The position numbers were made by a program, and so were the translations under genes. 64,000 bases of DNA from Thereva unica. Its lineage: Eukaryota > Arthropoda > Insecta > Diptera > Therevidae. A model generated the notes under the pieces. That model was not told where the DNA came from, did not search any database, and saw nothing but the letters and a program-made list of their open reading frames with translations. The stretch spans positions 167,476,516 through 167,540,515 of the forward strand of contig OX465281.1 in the NCBI GenBank assembly GCA_949987705.1, read 5' to 3'. Positions 41,244 through 52,398 of this stretch are shown piece by piece; position 1 is the stretch's first letter, and the number at the start of each line of letters is the position of its first letter.

Positions 41244-43089
41244 CAAGCATAAAACCCGCGTGCCTTGCAACGCCTTAAAATAACAAATTGCTGCGTATAT
41301 CACCTCTGCTCAACAACTCTGCAAGTTTAAAAGCAGAGATTGGCATGTATATGTCACCAAGAGAAGTGACATTTTAGGGTTTGGCGAACGTTCGTTAAGT
41401 TTGTTCGCCTATTTACGTGGGTGCAAGAAATTATGACGCAATCACAAATGAATATTAAATAAAGTGAATTTCGAGTCATTTATTTCTGCGTGATTATAGG
41501 GATGCACTGTCAAAATTTCAGCCCTTCAGCTTCAGATGTTTGGGTTAACCCCATTTCATCCCCTTACGGGATGAATTTCGAGTAATCGTCTCTTAGTGGA
41601 TGTCCACGTCATTATAGGGATGCACTGTCGAAATTTCAGCCCTATAGCTCCAGTAGTTTGGTAACCTAATTTCACTCCGGATGAATTTCGAAAAATCGCT
41701 TCTTAGTGTATGTCCACGTCATTATAGAGATGCACTGTCAAAATTTCAGCCGTTTAGCTCTAGCGGTTTGGGTTAACCCAGTTAGGGGATAAATTTCAAA
41801 TAATCGCTCCTAAGTGGATGTTCACGTTATTATAGGGAGGGATTACACGCTCAAAATTAAAGCCCTATAGCTCCAGCGATTTGGGTAAACCCCATTTCAC
41901 CCCTTAGGGGATGAATTTCGAAAAATCGCTTAATAGTGGATGTCCACGCCATTATAGGAATGCACTGTCAAAATTTCAGCCCTATAAATTTAGCGGTTTG
42001 GATAAACCCCAATTCAACCCCTTAGGGGATGAATTTCGAAAAATCGCTTTTTAGTGGATGTCCACGTCATTATAGGGATGCACTGTGAAAATTTCAGCCC
42101 TATATTTCCAGCGTTTTGGGTTGGTCCCATTTCACCCCCTTAGGGGATGAATTTCGAAAAATCGCTTCTTAGTGGATGTCCACATCATTAAAGGGATGCA
42201 CTGTCAAAATTTCAGCCCTATAGCTCCAGTGGTTTGGGTGAACCCCATTTCACCCCCTCAGCGGATGAATTTCGAAGAATCGCTTTATAGTGGATGTCCA
42301 CGCCATTATAGGGATGCACTGTCAAAATCTCAGCCCTATAGCTATAGCGGTTTGGAAAAACCCCATTTCACCCCCTTATGAGATGAATTTCGAAAAATCG
42401 CTTTTTAGTGAATGTCCACGTCATTATAGGATGCACTGTCAAAATTTCAGCCCTATAGCTCCAGCGGTTTGGGTAATCCCCATTTCACCCCCTTAGGGAA
42501 AGAATTTCGAAAAATCGCTTCTTAGTGAATGTCCACGTCATTAAAGGGATTCACTGTCAAAATTTCAGCTCTATAGCTTTAGCGGTTTGGGTAAACCCCA
42601 TTTCGCCCCCTTAGGGGATGAATTTCGAAAAATCGCTTTAAAGTGGGTGTCCACGCCATTATAGGGATGCACTGTCAAAACCTCAGAGCTATAGCTATAG
42701 CGGTTTGGTAAAACCCTATTTCACCACCATAGGGGATGAATTTCAAAAAATCGCTTTTTAGTGGATGTCCACGTCATTATAGGGATGCACTGTCCAAATT
42801 TCAGCCCTTTATCTCTAGCGGTTTAGGTTGTGCGTTGTCTGTCAATCAGTTACCTTTTTATACAATAGAAAAAAAGTAAAGAAAAAAAAATCCTCTTAAA
42901 ACTTATTGAACCCCATTTCACCCCCTTCAACCTTTTTTTTCTCCATGAAAAGTAGCCTATGTCCGTTTCCAAGGTCTAAACTATGTCTGTAGCAAATTTC
43001 ATCAAAATCGGTCCAGTGGTTTAGGCGTGAAAGCGTAACAGACAGACAGACAGACAGGGTTACTTACGCATTTATAATATTAGTAAGGA
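41244..43089 (-). mobile_element. Non-autonomous Helitron carrying a ~118-bp minisatellite
   Basis: On the minus strand it starts TCCTTACTAATATTATAAATG (43089), with A before it, and ends GGCGTTGCAAGGCACGCGGG then TTTTATGCTTG (41244), with T after it. The start resembles the TCTTACTAATATTATAAACG starts of the Helitrons at 55846 and 57221, and the 3' end shares their palindrome-like GCGTTGCAA. The last four bases are CTTG rather than the usual CTRR. Insertion between A and T is the rule for Helitrons. Near the 5' end it has CTGTCTGTCTGTCTGTTACG. It is non-coding. Confidence 0.8.
41470..42845. repeat. ~118-bp tandem repeat inside the Helitron, about 12 units
   Basis: Each unit contains GGGATGCACTGTCAAAATTT, CAGCCCTATAGCTCCAGCGG, CCCATTTCACCCC, GGGGATGAATTTCGAAAAAT and TAGTGGATGTCCACG. 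Positions of GATGCACTGTC (about 41502, 41620, 41737, 42076, 42195, 42315 and others) give a 117-120 bp period. Confidence 0.92.
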
Positions 43090-43099
43090 TTAGCAAAGC

Positions 43100-43690
43100 T
43101 TGTCAATTTAAGGTCTTTCTGACAATTAGCCGAAGTTTTTCTGTTTAAACAAAAAAGGCCCGACCGAATATTATGAAATGTTTTTCAGAGCATTTCTTCG
43201 TTAATATTCTTTTTTCGGCACCTCAATGAAGTCGATATATGTAGTTTTCAGTTTGGGCGGTATCGTACAGGTACAAAAATCATAAACTACGTTTAAACAA
43301 AAAAAACGGTTCGAACGAATTTTATGAAAATCTTTTCAGTTTATATTTTGGTTAATACTCTTCGAACGGCACGTCAACTAAGTCGATATCTTTTATAGTT
43401 CGCGCGATATCGTGCAGGTACAAAAATCACTTATGTCATTTAAACCAAAAACCCACCCGTCCGAATATTATAAAAATCTTTTCAGATTATATAATATTAC
43501 CTCAAGTAAGTCAATATCTATATTGACATATAATATAATATATATCAAAAAAACAGCTCGACCGAATTTTATGAAAATCTTTTTAGATCATATTTCGGTT
43601 AATACTCTTCGAACGACACCTCAACGACGTCGATATCTTTTTTGGGTCGAGTGATATCGTGCAGGAAAAAATTACCACATACGTACACAC
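43100..43690. repeat. ~144-bp tandem repeat units
   Basis: Three to four degraded units with TTCGAACGGCAC, AAGTCGATATCTTTTATAGT and GCGATATCGTGCAGG, as at 28590-28990. Both arrays end in ACCACATACGTAC followed by ACAC repeats. Confidence 0.75.
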
Positions 43691-43954
43691 ACACACATAC
43701 TTCCTCCCAATTTTTGGCTTAAAATGCTCCTGGGACCTTGAAAGATGAAAATACGTCGAACATTTCCATTTCGATTTTCGGACCGATTACAATAACTTCC
43801 TATACTGGGTATTAAAGGTTTGAAAGGTGTGAACGAAGCAAGCAAAGTAGATCTCAAAATAAGAGAGGGGAAAACAAAATTATGTACCTTACAGTGGCGA
43901 CTGATGAATTCATATCCTTACGAATTTTATCAGATAATCTGTTTTCTTTACTAT

Positions 43955-44640
43955 ATCAAAGCAAGCGGTAGTTTGCCGAGTTCGTAAGGGCAAACAGCTA
44001 AAGCCTTATTTACACCTAAACATGGAAAACAAGGTTTTTTTTATAAAATTTTGCGATTTATCACCTTTTTATAAGCAATATAAGTAATTTTTCATTTGTA
44101 ACCGATAACCACAAGATAAATAATTTATTATTCCATTAGTTTTTTTTTCCTAACATTCTTCGTTTTCTTTATTTTTACATTTTTTACAATTCGAAACGAG
44201 CTTTTTTTCTCCTTCAGTCTAAAAAAGTGAGTACTGAAAATTATTCTATCAGATGGCGCTATAAGCTATTTCAATTGCTCCATAAATGAGATGGTGCTAC
44301 TAGTTAGTCGAAAAGTGTTTACTTCCACTATTGATGCCAGATGGCATTAGATGTATAACAAAATGTGTTCATATAAAAGTGGTTAGATACAACTATGGTG
44401 TCAGATTGCGTTAGGTACTATTAAAACCATATGTAGTTCATAGTACAGATGTACAGTTAAATTTGAAATACCGATTACTACTTTTGCATAGTTCGTAATT
44501 GTACTTTATTTCTAAAAATGTGACATTTTCGTTATAAGTTAGTCGAATCCAGCACTGTTGATGTCAGATAGCATTCCCTATCATTTCGTTGATTAACAAA
44601 AGGCGTTCATATTAAACTGGTAGGAGTCTCAAGAGGGCGG
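43955..44640. repeat. ~690-bp repeat, copy 1
   Basis: Matches 59345-60010 in the same orientation and 54065-54667 in the opposite orientation. Landmarks: GGTAGTTTGCCGAGTTCGTA, CATGGAAAACAAGG, CGATAACCACAA and GATGCCAGATGGCATTAGAT. In each case the 127-bp satellite begins at its inner end. Confidence 0.85.
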
Positions 44641-44710
44641 AATACCATTTCTTCATCACTCTATCGTCATGGGTATCAATTGAAAGGGTATTATAAGTAG
44701 AATACCATAA
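44640..44710. repeat. Satellite fragment left of the PLE pair
   Basis: Half a unit ending TAGAATACCATAA. The same phrase resumes right of the PLE pair at about 48721, so the PLE block sits inside one satellite unit. Confidence 0.8.
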
Positions 44711-46756
44711 CGACTTTTCCTTATCCTGTGACCATGAGGAACGGGTATGAGAATAAAAACCTCACCACTTAGGACTTATTATTTATTATTTCCACTAACG
44801 TTTCGCATAATCCGCTTATGCCTCTTCAGAGCTACAATCCAAAAAATGTTTTCATTTATTACTACACTCAATTTACATTCTTACACGTACCTGTCATTTG
44901 AATAAATAAAATTCAATCAAATTAATCCGTTTAAAAAAACATCGTTATAAAAAGCGAAAGACAATAATAAACAAAATAAATTAAAAATAAATAAAAAACA
45001 AAAAATATATAAATAAAAAGAACATAAAACCAATCATTTACGAGACGAAACCATAATTTAAAAACCGTGTGACTTGCTAAGTGTAACGTGTAGAACTGAG
45101 GTGACCCGTTATCACTATTACGAATGAGACGAGAAATTTTAAATCTGACAAGTCAGCAAGTCAGGAATCCTCTTCTCACTTCAAAAGGCTGTGATAGATT
45201 ACACTCAACCCATCAACATCACTTCTCTCATTCATTGCGTTCTCACACTTAACAATGTTAATCATTTCCTTCGTTAGTCTTTTTCTATAATGTTTCTCTT
45301 TTTCTACTATTTTTATACCATCGTAATCAATGTTATGGTTGTTTTCAATTCTATGTTTAGTTAACGAAGTATGCTTTTCTGGTTCCTGTCTAATATTGTA
45401 CTTGTGTTCATATATTCTTTTCCTGAGATATCTTTTTGTTTGTCCTATGTAGACTTTTTCGCAATCTTTACAATTAATCTTATATACCGCATTCGATTCA
45501 AACTGTGTTTCAGTTTTATCTTTGAGTTTGTCAAAAAATTTGCTATTTTTGTTACCGTTTGTAAAAACTGTACTAACATTATATTTCCTCAAGGATTGAC
45601 TTATTTTTTGTGAGATCCTGTTAATATATGGTAATGAAACCGTTTGTCTTTTTTCTATATCATTTTGTGATTTTTTTGTTTCTACTGTTCTCTGTTTCAT
45701 GGCAATTCTCGATCTAACGTATTTTTCTACAAAGTCATCAGGATAATTATTATTACGCAGAGTGTCTTTTACAATTTCTAGGTTCTCAGTATGATATATT
45801 TCGTTCGACAAATCAATAGCTTTATCAACCATATTGAAAACCATCGCAATTTTTTGTGAAAGTTTATGGTGCGAGTAAAAGTTAAGAACTCTACCCGACC
45901 AAGTTGGTTTTCTATACCAATTTGTCACAATTCTGCAATTGTTATCTACTCGTAACTCTATGTCTAGAAAACTGATGCAACGTTCTGCATTTTCTAATTC
46001 AGTCGTGAATTTTAGACGCGGATGGTAATTATTGAAGGTATTAAGTAAGATGTTAATTTTTCTTTTTGGACAACAAGTAATTATATCATCTACGTATCTT
46101 TTGAAAAATGGAAGTCTGAAACCCAGATTTTTCATACAAGTTAACTCCAGATCCTCCATGATAAGCTCCGCGAGCACAGGACTCAAAGGGGCACCCATAG
46201 CAGTTCCATAAGTTTGCTCATAGATGTTGTTATTGAACGAAAAATGTGTATTATCAAAAAGCAGAGCTAGCCCATTCAAAAACTGCTTTTTTGGAATGTT
46301 GGTGGTGATTCTTGATTTCCGACCATTTTTTATCAATAATGTCCATGATTCTTTTCAAAGGGATGTTAGTGAAGAGAGATGAAACGTCCAAAGAGATTAA
46401 AGTGTGATTCCTCGAAATAAACTGGTTATCAATTTGCTCCCTAAAATGAACACTATTTTTCACATAACTGGGCAATGTGCCAGTGATTTTGTGTAGAATA
46501 CCATGATAGAATTTTCCGATATTGTAAGTTGGACTTCCAATCGCAGAAACAATCGGTCTCAAAGGGTTATTGTGTTTGTGAATTTTGGGGAGTGCATAAA
46601 ACTTAGGAATGACACCATTTTCGCAAACTAAAAATTTCTTTTGCTGTTCAGTTATGTAGCCTTTTTCAAACCAACTTTTTATAACGCAGTTAAGTTTGTT
46701 TTGATTCGCTACCGTAGGATCTTTCTTTAAAACGCGATAAGCACTAGTATCACAGT
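44711..46756 (-). mobile_element. Penelope-like element, minus-strand copy (broken)
   Basis: The minus strand reads the same protein as the plus copy next to it, but in two frames: 46757-46254, then 46336-45176. A one-base length difference near 46300 (ATCACCACCAAC here, ATCATACCAAC in the other copy) breaks the frame. It includes ~130 bp of coding sequence absent from the plus copy (46626-46756, TSAYRVLKKDPTVANQNKLN). Reverse transcriptase and GIY-YIG domains are both present. The 3' part runs to 44711 with the same untranslated region as the plus copy. Confidence 0.9.
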
Positions 46757-48671
46757 ATGCGAAAATGGTGTCATTCCTAAGTTTTATGCACTCCCCAAAA
46801 TTCACAAACACAATAACCCTTTGAGACCGATTGTTTCTGCGATTGGAAGTCCAACTTACAATATCGGAAAATTCTATCATGGTATTCTACACAAAATCAC
46901 TGGCACATTGCCCAGTTATGTGAAAAATAGTGTTCATTTTAGGGAGCAAATTGATAACCAGTTTATTTCGAGGAATCACACTTTAATCTCTTTGGACGTT
47001 TCATCTCTCTTCACTAACATCCCTTTGAAAAGAATCATGGACATTATTGATAAAAAATGGTCGGAAATCAAGAATCATACCAACATTCTAAAAAAGCAGT
47101 TTTTGAATGGGCTAGCTCTGCTTTTTGATAATACACATTTTTCGTTCAATAACAACATCTATGAGCAAACTTATGGAACTGCTATGGGTGCCCCTTTGAG
47201 TCCTGTGCTCGCGGAGCTTATCATGGAGGATCTGGAGTTAACTTGTATGAAAAATCTGGGTTTCAGACTTCCATTTTTCAAAAGATACGTAGATGATATA
47301 ATTACTTGTTGTCCAAAAAGAAAAATTAACATCTTACTTAATACCTTCAATAATTACCATCCGCGTCTAAAATTCACGACTGAATTAGAAAATGCAGAAC
47401 GTTGCATCAGTTTTCTAGACATAGAGTTACGAGTAGATAACAATTGCAGAATTGTGACAAATTGGTATAGAAAACCAACTTGGTCGGGTAGAGTTCTTAA
47501 CTTTTACTCGCACCATAAACTTTCACAAAAAATTGCGATGGTTTTCAATATGGTTGATAAAGCTATTGATTTGTCGAACGAAATATATCATACTGAGAAC
47601 CTAGAAATTGTAAAAGACACTCTGCGTAATAATAATTATCCTGATGACTTTGTAGAAAAATACGTTAGATCGAGAATTGCCATGAAACAGAGAACAGTAG
47701 AAACAAAAAAATCACAAAATGATATAGAAAAAAGACAAACGGTTTCATTACCATATATTAACAGGATCTCACAAAAAATAAGTCAATCCTTGAGGAAATA
47801 TAATGTTAGTACAGTTTTTACAAACGGTAACAAAAATAGCAAATTTTTTGACAAACTCAAAGATAAAACTGAAACACAGTTTGAATCGAATGCGGTATAT
47901 AAGATTAATTGTAAAGATTGCGAAAAAGTCTACATAGGACAAACAAAAAGATATCTCAGGAAAAGAATATATGAACACAAGTACAATATTAGACAGGAAC
48001 CAGAAAAGCATACTTCGTTAACTAAACATAGAATTGAAAACAACCATAACATTGATTACGATGGTATAAAAATAGTAGAAAAAGAGAAACATTATAGAAA
48101 AAGACTAACGAAGGAAATGATTAACATTGTTAAGTGTGAGAACGCAATGAATGAGAGAAGTGATGTTGATGGGTTGAGTGTAATCTATCACAGCCTTTTG
48201 AAGTGAGAAGAGGATTCCTGACTTGCTGACTTGTCAGATTTAAAATTTCTCGTCTCATTCGTAATAGTGATAACGGGTCACCTCAGTTCTACACGTTACA
48301 CTTAGCAAGTCACACGGTTTTTAAATTATGGTTTCGTCTCGTAAATGATTGGTTTTATGTTCTTTTTATTTATATATTTTTTGTTTTTTATTTATTTTTA
48401 ATTTATTTTGTTTATTATTGTCTTTCGCTTTTTATAACGATGTTTTTTTAAACGGATTAATTTGATTGAATTTTATTTATTCAAATGACAGGTACGTGTA
48501 AGAATGTAAATTGAGTGTAGTAATAAATGAAAACATTTTTTGGATTGTAGCTCTGAAGAGGCATAAGCGGATTATGCGAAAAGTTAGTGGAAATAATAAA
48601 TAATAAGTCCTAAGTGGTGAGGTTTTTATTCTCATACCCGTTCCTCATGGTCACAGGATAAGGAAAAGTCG
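46757..48671 (+). mobile_element. Penelope-like element, plus-strand copy
   Basis: Almost exact inverted copy of 44711-46625. It is joined head to head with the minus copy at 46756/46757. It ends GGATAAGGAAAAGTCG at 48671. TAGAATACCATAA flanks the pair on both sides (44698-44710 and within 48715-48735), consistent with the 10-13 bp duplications of these elements, although ~50 bp of extra sequence lies before the right copy. Confidence 0.85.
46821..48206 (+). CDS. Penelope reverse transcriptase with GIY-YIG endonuclease, 5'-truncated
   Basis: An open frame of 461 residues. RT motifs in order: RPIVSAIGSPTYNIGKFYH (residues 2-20), HTLISLDVSSLFTNIPL (about 56-72), YGTAMGAPLSPVLAELIMED (about 117-136), and the catalytic RYVDDIITC near 153-161. 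FLDIEL and WYRKPTWSGRVLNFYSHH follow, as in Penelope RTs. The C-terminal GIY-YIG nuclease is seen in VYKINCKDCEKVYIGQTKRY (about 357-376), with RIYEHK downstream. Complete PLE proteins are near 700-850 residues, so the N-terminal third is missing and the first methionine is internal. The catalytic parts are uninterrupted. The 3' region overlaps nothing else. Confidence 0.9.
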   Translation: MRPIVSAIGSPTYNIGKFYHGILHKITGTLPSYVKNSVHFREQIDNQFISRNHTLISLDVSSLFTNIPLKRIMDIIDKKWSEIKNHTNILKKQFLNGLALLFDNTHFSFNNNIYEQTYGTAMGAPLSPVLAELIMEDLELTCMKNLGFRLPFFKRYVDDIITCCPKRKINILLNTFNNYHPRLKFTTELENAERCISFLDIELRVDNNCRIVTNWYRKPTWSGRVLNFYSHHKLSQKIAMVFNMVDKAIDLSNEIYHTENLEIVKDTLRNNNYPDDFVEKYVRSRIAMKQRTVETKKSQNDIEKRQTVSLPYINRISQKISQSLRKYNVSTVFTNGNKNSKFFDKLKDKTETQFESNAVYKINCKDCEKVYIGQTKRYLRKRIYEHKYNIRQEPEKHTSLTKHRIENNHNIDYDGIKIVEKEKHYRKRLTKEMINIVKCENAMNERSDVDGLSVIYHSLLK

Positions 48672-50395
48672 TTCTGACATTCGTTTACAAGGAACATCCT
48701 TAGGCATTGTTTTATTCAGTTAGAATACCATAAGCGTTAAAGTATACTCAATATATGGTTAGATCCATGGCGGTGATCTCAAGAGGGCAGATTACCATTT
48801 TCTTTAAAACCCCCTCGACCTGGGTATCAAATGAAATGGAGTGATAAGTAGAATACAATAAGCCATATAGTATACTCAACAAATAGTTAGATCCACCGCG
48901 GCTATCTCAACAGGACGCATTACCATTTTCTTCACCACCCCCTCGACATGGGTATCAAAAGAAAGGGTATGATAAGTAGAATACAATAAGCAAGGTCGTA
49001 AAATCCATATCTGCGGTCTCAAGAGGGCGGATTACCACTACTTCACCACCCCCTCGACATGAGTATCAATTGATAGGGTATCATAAGTAGAATACCATAA
49101 GCGATATAGTATACTCAATATATGGTTAGCTCCATGGCGGTCATCTTATGAGAGCGGATTACCATTTTCTTCACAGCTAATTAGACATGGGTATCAAATG
49201 AAATGGAATGATAAGTAGAATACAATAAGCAATATAGTATACTCAATAAATAGTTAGATCCACCGCGGCCATCTCAAGAGGACGCATTACCACTTCTTCA
49301 CCACCCCCTCAACATGGGTGTCAATTGATAGGATATCATAAGTAGAATACCATAAGCGATATAGTATACTCAATGTATGGTTAGATCCATGGCGGTCATC
49401 TTATGACAGCGGATTACCATTTTCTTCACAGCTCCTTAAACATGGGTATCAAATGAAATGGAATGATAAGTAGAATACAATAAGCAATATAGTATACTTA
49501 ATAAATAGTTAGATCTACCGCGGCCATCTCAAGAGGATCCATGGCGGTCATCTCAAGAGGACGCATTACCATTTTCTTCGCCACCCCCTCGACATGGGTA
49601 TCAAATGAAACGTTATGTGGTAAAACCCATGGCGACGGTCTCAAGAGGGTGGATTACCACTTCTTCACCACCCCCTCAACATGGGTATCAAATGAAAGGG
49701 TATCATAACTAGAATACTAAGAGAGCGAATTACCATTTTATTCACAACCCCCTTGACATGGGTATCAAATAAATTGGAATGATAAGAAAAATACAATAAA
49801 TAATATAGTATACTCAATAAATATTTAGATCCACGGCGGCCATCTCAAGAGGATGCATTACCAATTAGACATGGGTATCAAATGAAATGGAATGATAAGT
49901 AGAATACAATAAGCAATATAGTATACTCAATAAATAGTTAGATCCACCGCGGCCATCTCAAGAGGACGCATTACCATTTTCTTCACCACCCCAAATGAAA
50001 GGGTATGATAAGTAGAATACAATAAGCAAGGTCGTAAAATCCATATCTGCGGTCTCAAGAGGGCGGATTACCACTTCTTCACCACCCTCTCAGCATGGGT
50101 GTCAATTGAAAGGGTATCATAAGTAGAATATCATAAGCTATTTAGTATACTCAATATATGGCTAGATCCATGGCGGTCATCTTATGAGCGCGGATTACCA
50201 TTTTCTTCACAGCTCCTTAGACATGGGTATCAAATGAAATGGAATGATAAGTAGAATACAATAAGCAATATAGTATACTCAATAAATATTTAGATCCACC
50301 GCGGCCATCTCAAGAGGACGCATTACCATTTTCTTCGCCACCGCCTCGACATTCGTATCAAATGAAAGGGTATGATTATTATTAGAGTTAACCCT
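48672..50395. repeat. ~127-bp satellite array, about 12 units
   Basis: Units resume at about 48721 with TAGAATACCATAAGCG. The phrase (G/A)GTTAGATCCA appears at about 48757, 48885 and onward with ~128-bp spacing. Several partial units and local deletions are seen (49690-49740, 49855-49875, 49990). The first 50 bp (48672-48720) is unrelated sequence. Confidence 0.9.
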
Positions 50396-50414
50396 TCTAG
50401 CACAGAAGGTGCAC

Positions 50415-50507
<93 letters not shown>
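50388..50507. repeat. (CA)n(TA)n microsatellite with a LINE-tail scrap
   Basis: CCCTTCTAGCACAGAAGGTG (about 50391) resembles the LINE 3' repeat at 52220-52340. It is followed by (AC)n from about 50417 to 50495, then (AT)n to 50507. This marks the left breakpoint of the inverted duplication. Confidence 0.85.
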
Positions 50508-50508
<1 letters not shown>

Positions 50509-52353
50509 TTTCGACATATCAATGCAATCCAAACGGCTCAAAACTTTTCCCTGTCTATAACCAAGGACGATATCTCGAAACATATAAATGAACTTCCACA
50601 GGATTTTTCGTCCGGCCCTGATGGAGTCCCTCCAGCTGTTCTAAAATTCTGTGCAGAGGCCCTACTGTCCCTCTACTATGTTTATTTCAAAAATCCCTAA
50701 ATAAAGGGCGCTTCCCAACCATATGGAAGAACTCTTTTATAATACCTGTCCCATAAAAAAGGCTGTAAGAACGAAATCTCTAATTATAGGCCAATTGCGA
50801 AGTTATCGTCTATACCAAAACTCTTCGAATCTATTATTTATTCTGCTATCGCCCCTATCTGCAAGGGGCTTATCTAAACAAACCAACATGGTTTTCTTGC
50901 AGCCCGTTCCACTACTACTAATTTACTGGAGTTCTCTTCACACACAGTTAGAGGCTTTGTTACTGGCTGCCAAACTGACTGTGTCTACACAGACTTTAGT
51001 AAGGCTTTCGACAAGCTCTCCCACTCTATTATAATTCTTAAACTAAAGAAATTAGGCTTTCCGCATGCCCTTGTGGTATGGTTCCAGTCGTACTTAGCCG
51101 ATAGAACCTACCAGGTTCTATTCCGCGGAGTCAAATCTAAGAACATCGAAGCGTCCTCTGGAGTCCCGCAAGGTAGTCATCTTGGCCCTCTCCTTTTTAT
51201 TTTATCAATTGACGATATTGTTACCCAGCTAAGGCACTGTACAATCCTTATTTACGCTGATGACATCAAACTGTATCGCCACATAAGGAGTATAGAGGAT
51301 TGCAAACTTCTGCAAGCAGATCTAAACACCTTTTATTCTTGGTGTTCCAACAACAACCTTGTGCTTAATATTAGTAAATGCGAGATTCTGACTTTTTGTA
51401 GGAAACGTATTGTTATAACTTATGACTATACTTTTCTTGACAACAAGGTCTCCCGTACTGAATCTGTAATCGATCTTGGGGTTAGGTTAGAAAGTAGGTT
51501 GGATTTGTTCACCCACATCAATTATATCTCCTCCAAGGGCAATTCAGTCCTGGGATTTATAAAAAGATGGTCCAAAGAGTTCAACAACCCCCTCATCACT
51601 AAACACCTGTACGTATCTTTGGTTAGGCCTTTGCTTCACTACGCTTCCCAGGTATGGTCTCCTAACTACTCCTCCAATGTTAGTAGAATCGAATCGGTTC
51701 AAAGGAAGTTCGTTCGGTTTGCACTCAGCCACCTCCCGTGAGATGACCCACTTGCTCTTCCGCCTTATGAGAACAGACTTAAATTGCTCAACTTAAGCTC
51801 TCTACATAGGCGCCGTGAGGTCGCTGACGTTATATTCGTCAATCGACTGATGAATGACGAGGTGGACTCTGGTTTTTTAAAAGCCGCGCGTCACTAAGAG
51901 TGAATAACTACAACCTGAGGGGTGAACCTCTCTTGCACATTAATTCCTCTAACACCAATTATGGCATGTTCGAACCCGTTAATCGCATGCTTATAAATAC
52001 ATACTAACAACAATAGGAATGTGTTTAGCTTGCTAACTAGTGAAGTTGTCCTTAAAAGGACCCTTCTCAATGTGGCGTGACTCTCTGCGTGCCCCACTCC
52101 CTTTTTAGTTGCACGCTTCACTGTTTGATGTTTTTGATCTTTTATGCTTTTAATAATTTATGTTTGCATGTCTCAGCTGAGCCACGGCAGTGGTAAATTT
52201 TTCTCAGCCCTGGTGAGAAGTGCACCTTCTGAGCTAGAAGGTTTAATTCGTTATTTATTTTTATATGTTTGCATGCCTCAGCAGAGCCACAAAATCTGTG
52301 GTAAATTTTTCTCAGCCTTGCTGGGAAGTGCGCCTTCTGTGTTAGAAGGGAAA

Positions 52354-52356
<3 letters not shown>
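50508..52356 (+). pseudogene. Jockey-group LINE, RT region to 3' end, inactive (left arm)
   Basis: Reading begins in the linker before RT (SSGPDGVPPAVLKFCAEAL). A frame change follows near 50700, then RT motifs in shifted frames (NYRPIAKLSSIPKLFES, then TDFSKAFDKLSHS). The long frame 51073-51741 (222 residues) has SSGVPQGSHLGPLLFIL, LIYADDIKLYRHI and SVLGFIKRWSKEFNNPLITK. A TGA interrupts after ALSHLP at 51739, although the protein-like sequence continues (PPYENRLKLLNLSSLHRRRE) to further stops near 51895. The 3' untranslated region holds two ~95-bp direct repeats (AGCCACGGCAGTGGTAAATT / AGCCACAAAATCTGTGGTAA). It ends in a (TA)n tract. The endonuclease is missing in this copy. Confidence 0.88.

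Positions 52357-52395
<39 letters not shown>
52357..52395. repeat. (TA)n microsatellite
   Basis: About 39 bp of TA repeat at the LINE 3' end. The right arm has a longer tract at 61437-61501. Confidence 0.95.

Positions 52396-52398
<3 letters not shown>

Noticed and set aside
41470..42845. Regular ~118-bp repeats that could be mistaken for a CRISPR-like array
   Set aside because: The whole unit repeats with no unique spacers, the context is an insect Helitron, and no cas genes are present.
45371..45613. 80-residue plus-strand frame, mirrored at 47769-48011
   Set aside because: It is the antisense shadow of the Penelope coding region; both copies appear only because the PLE pair is inverted.
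50279..50591. Frames of Cys-Val or Thr-His repeats near 50.4 kb
   Set aside because: They are translations of the (CA)n tract.
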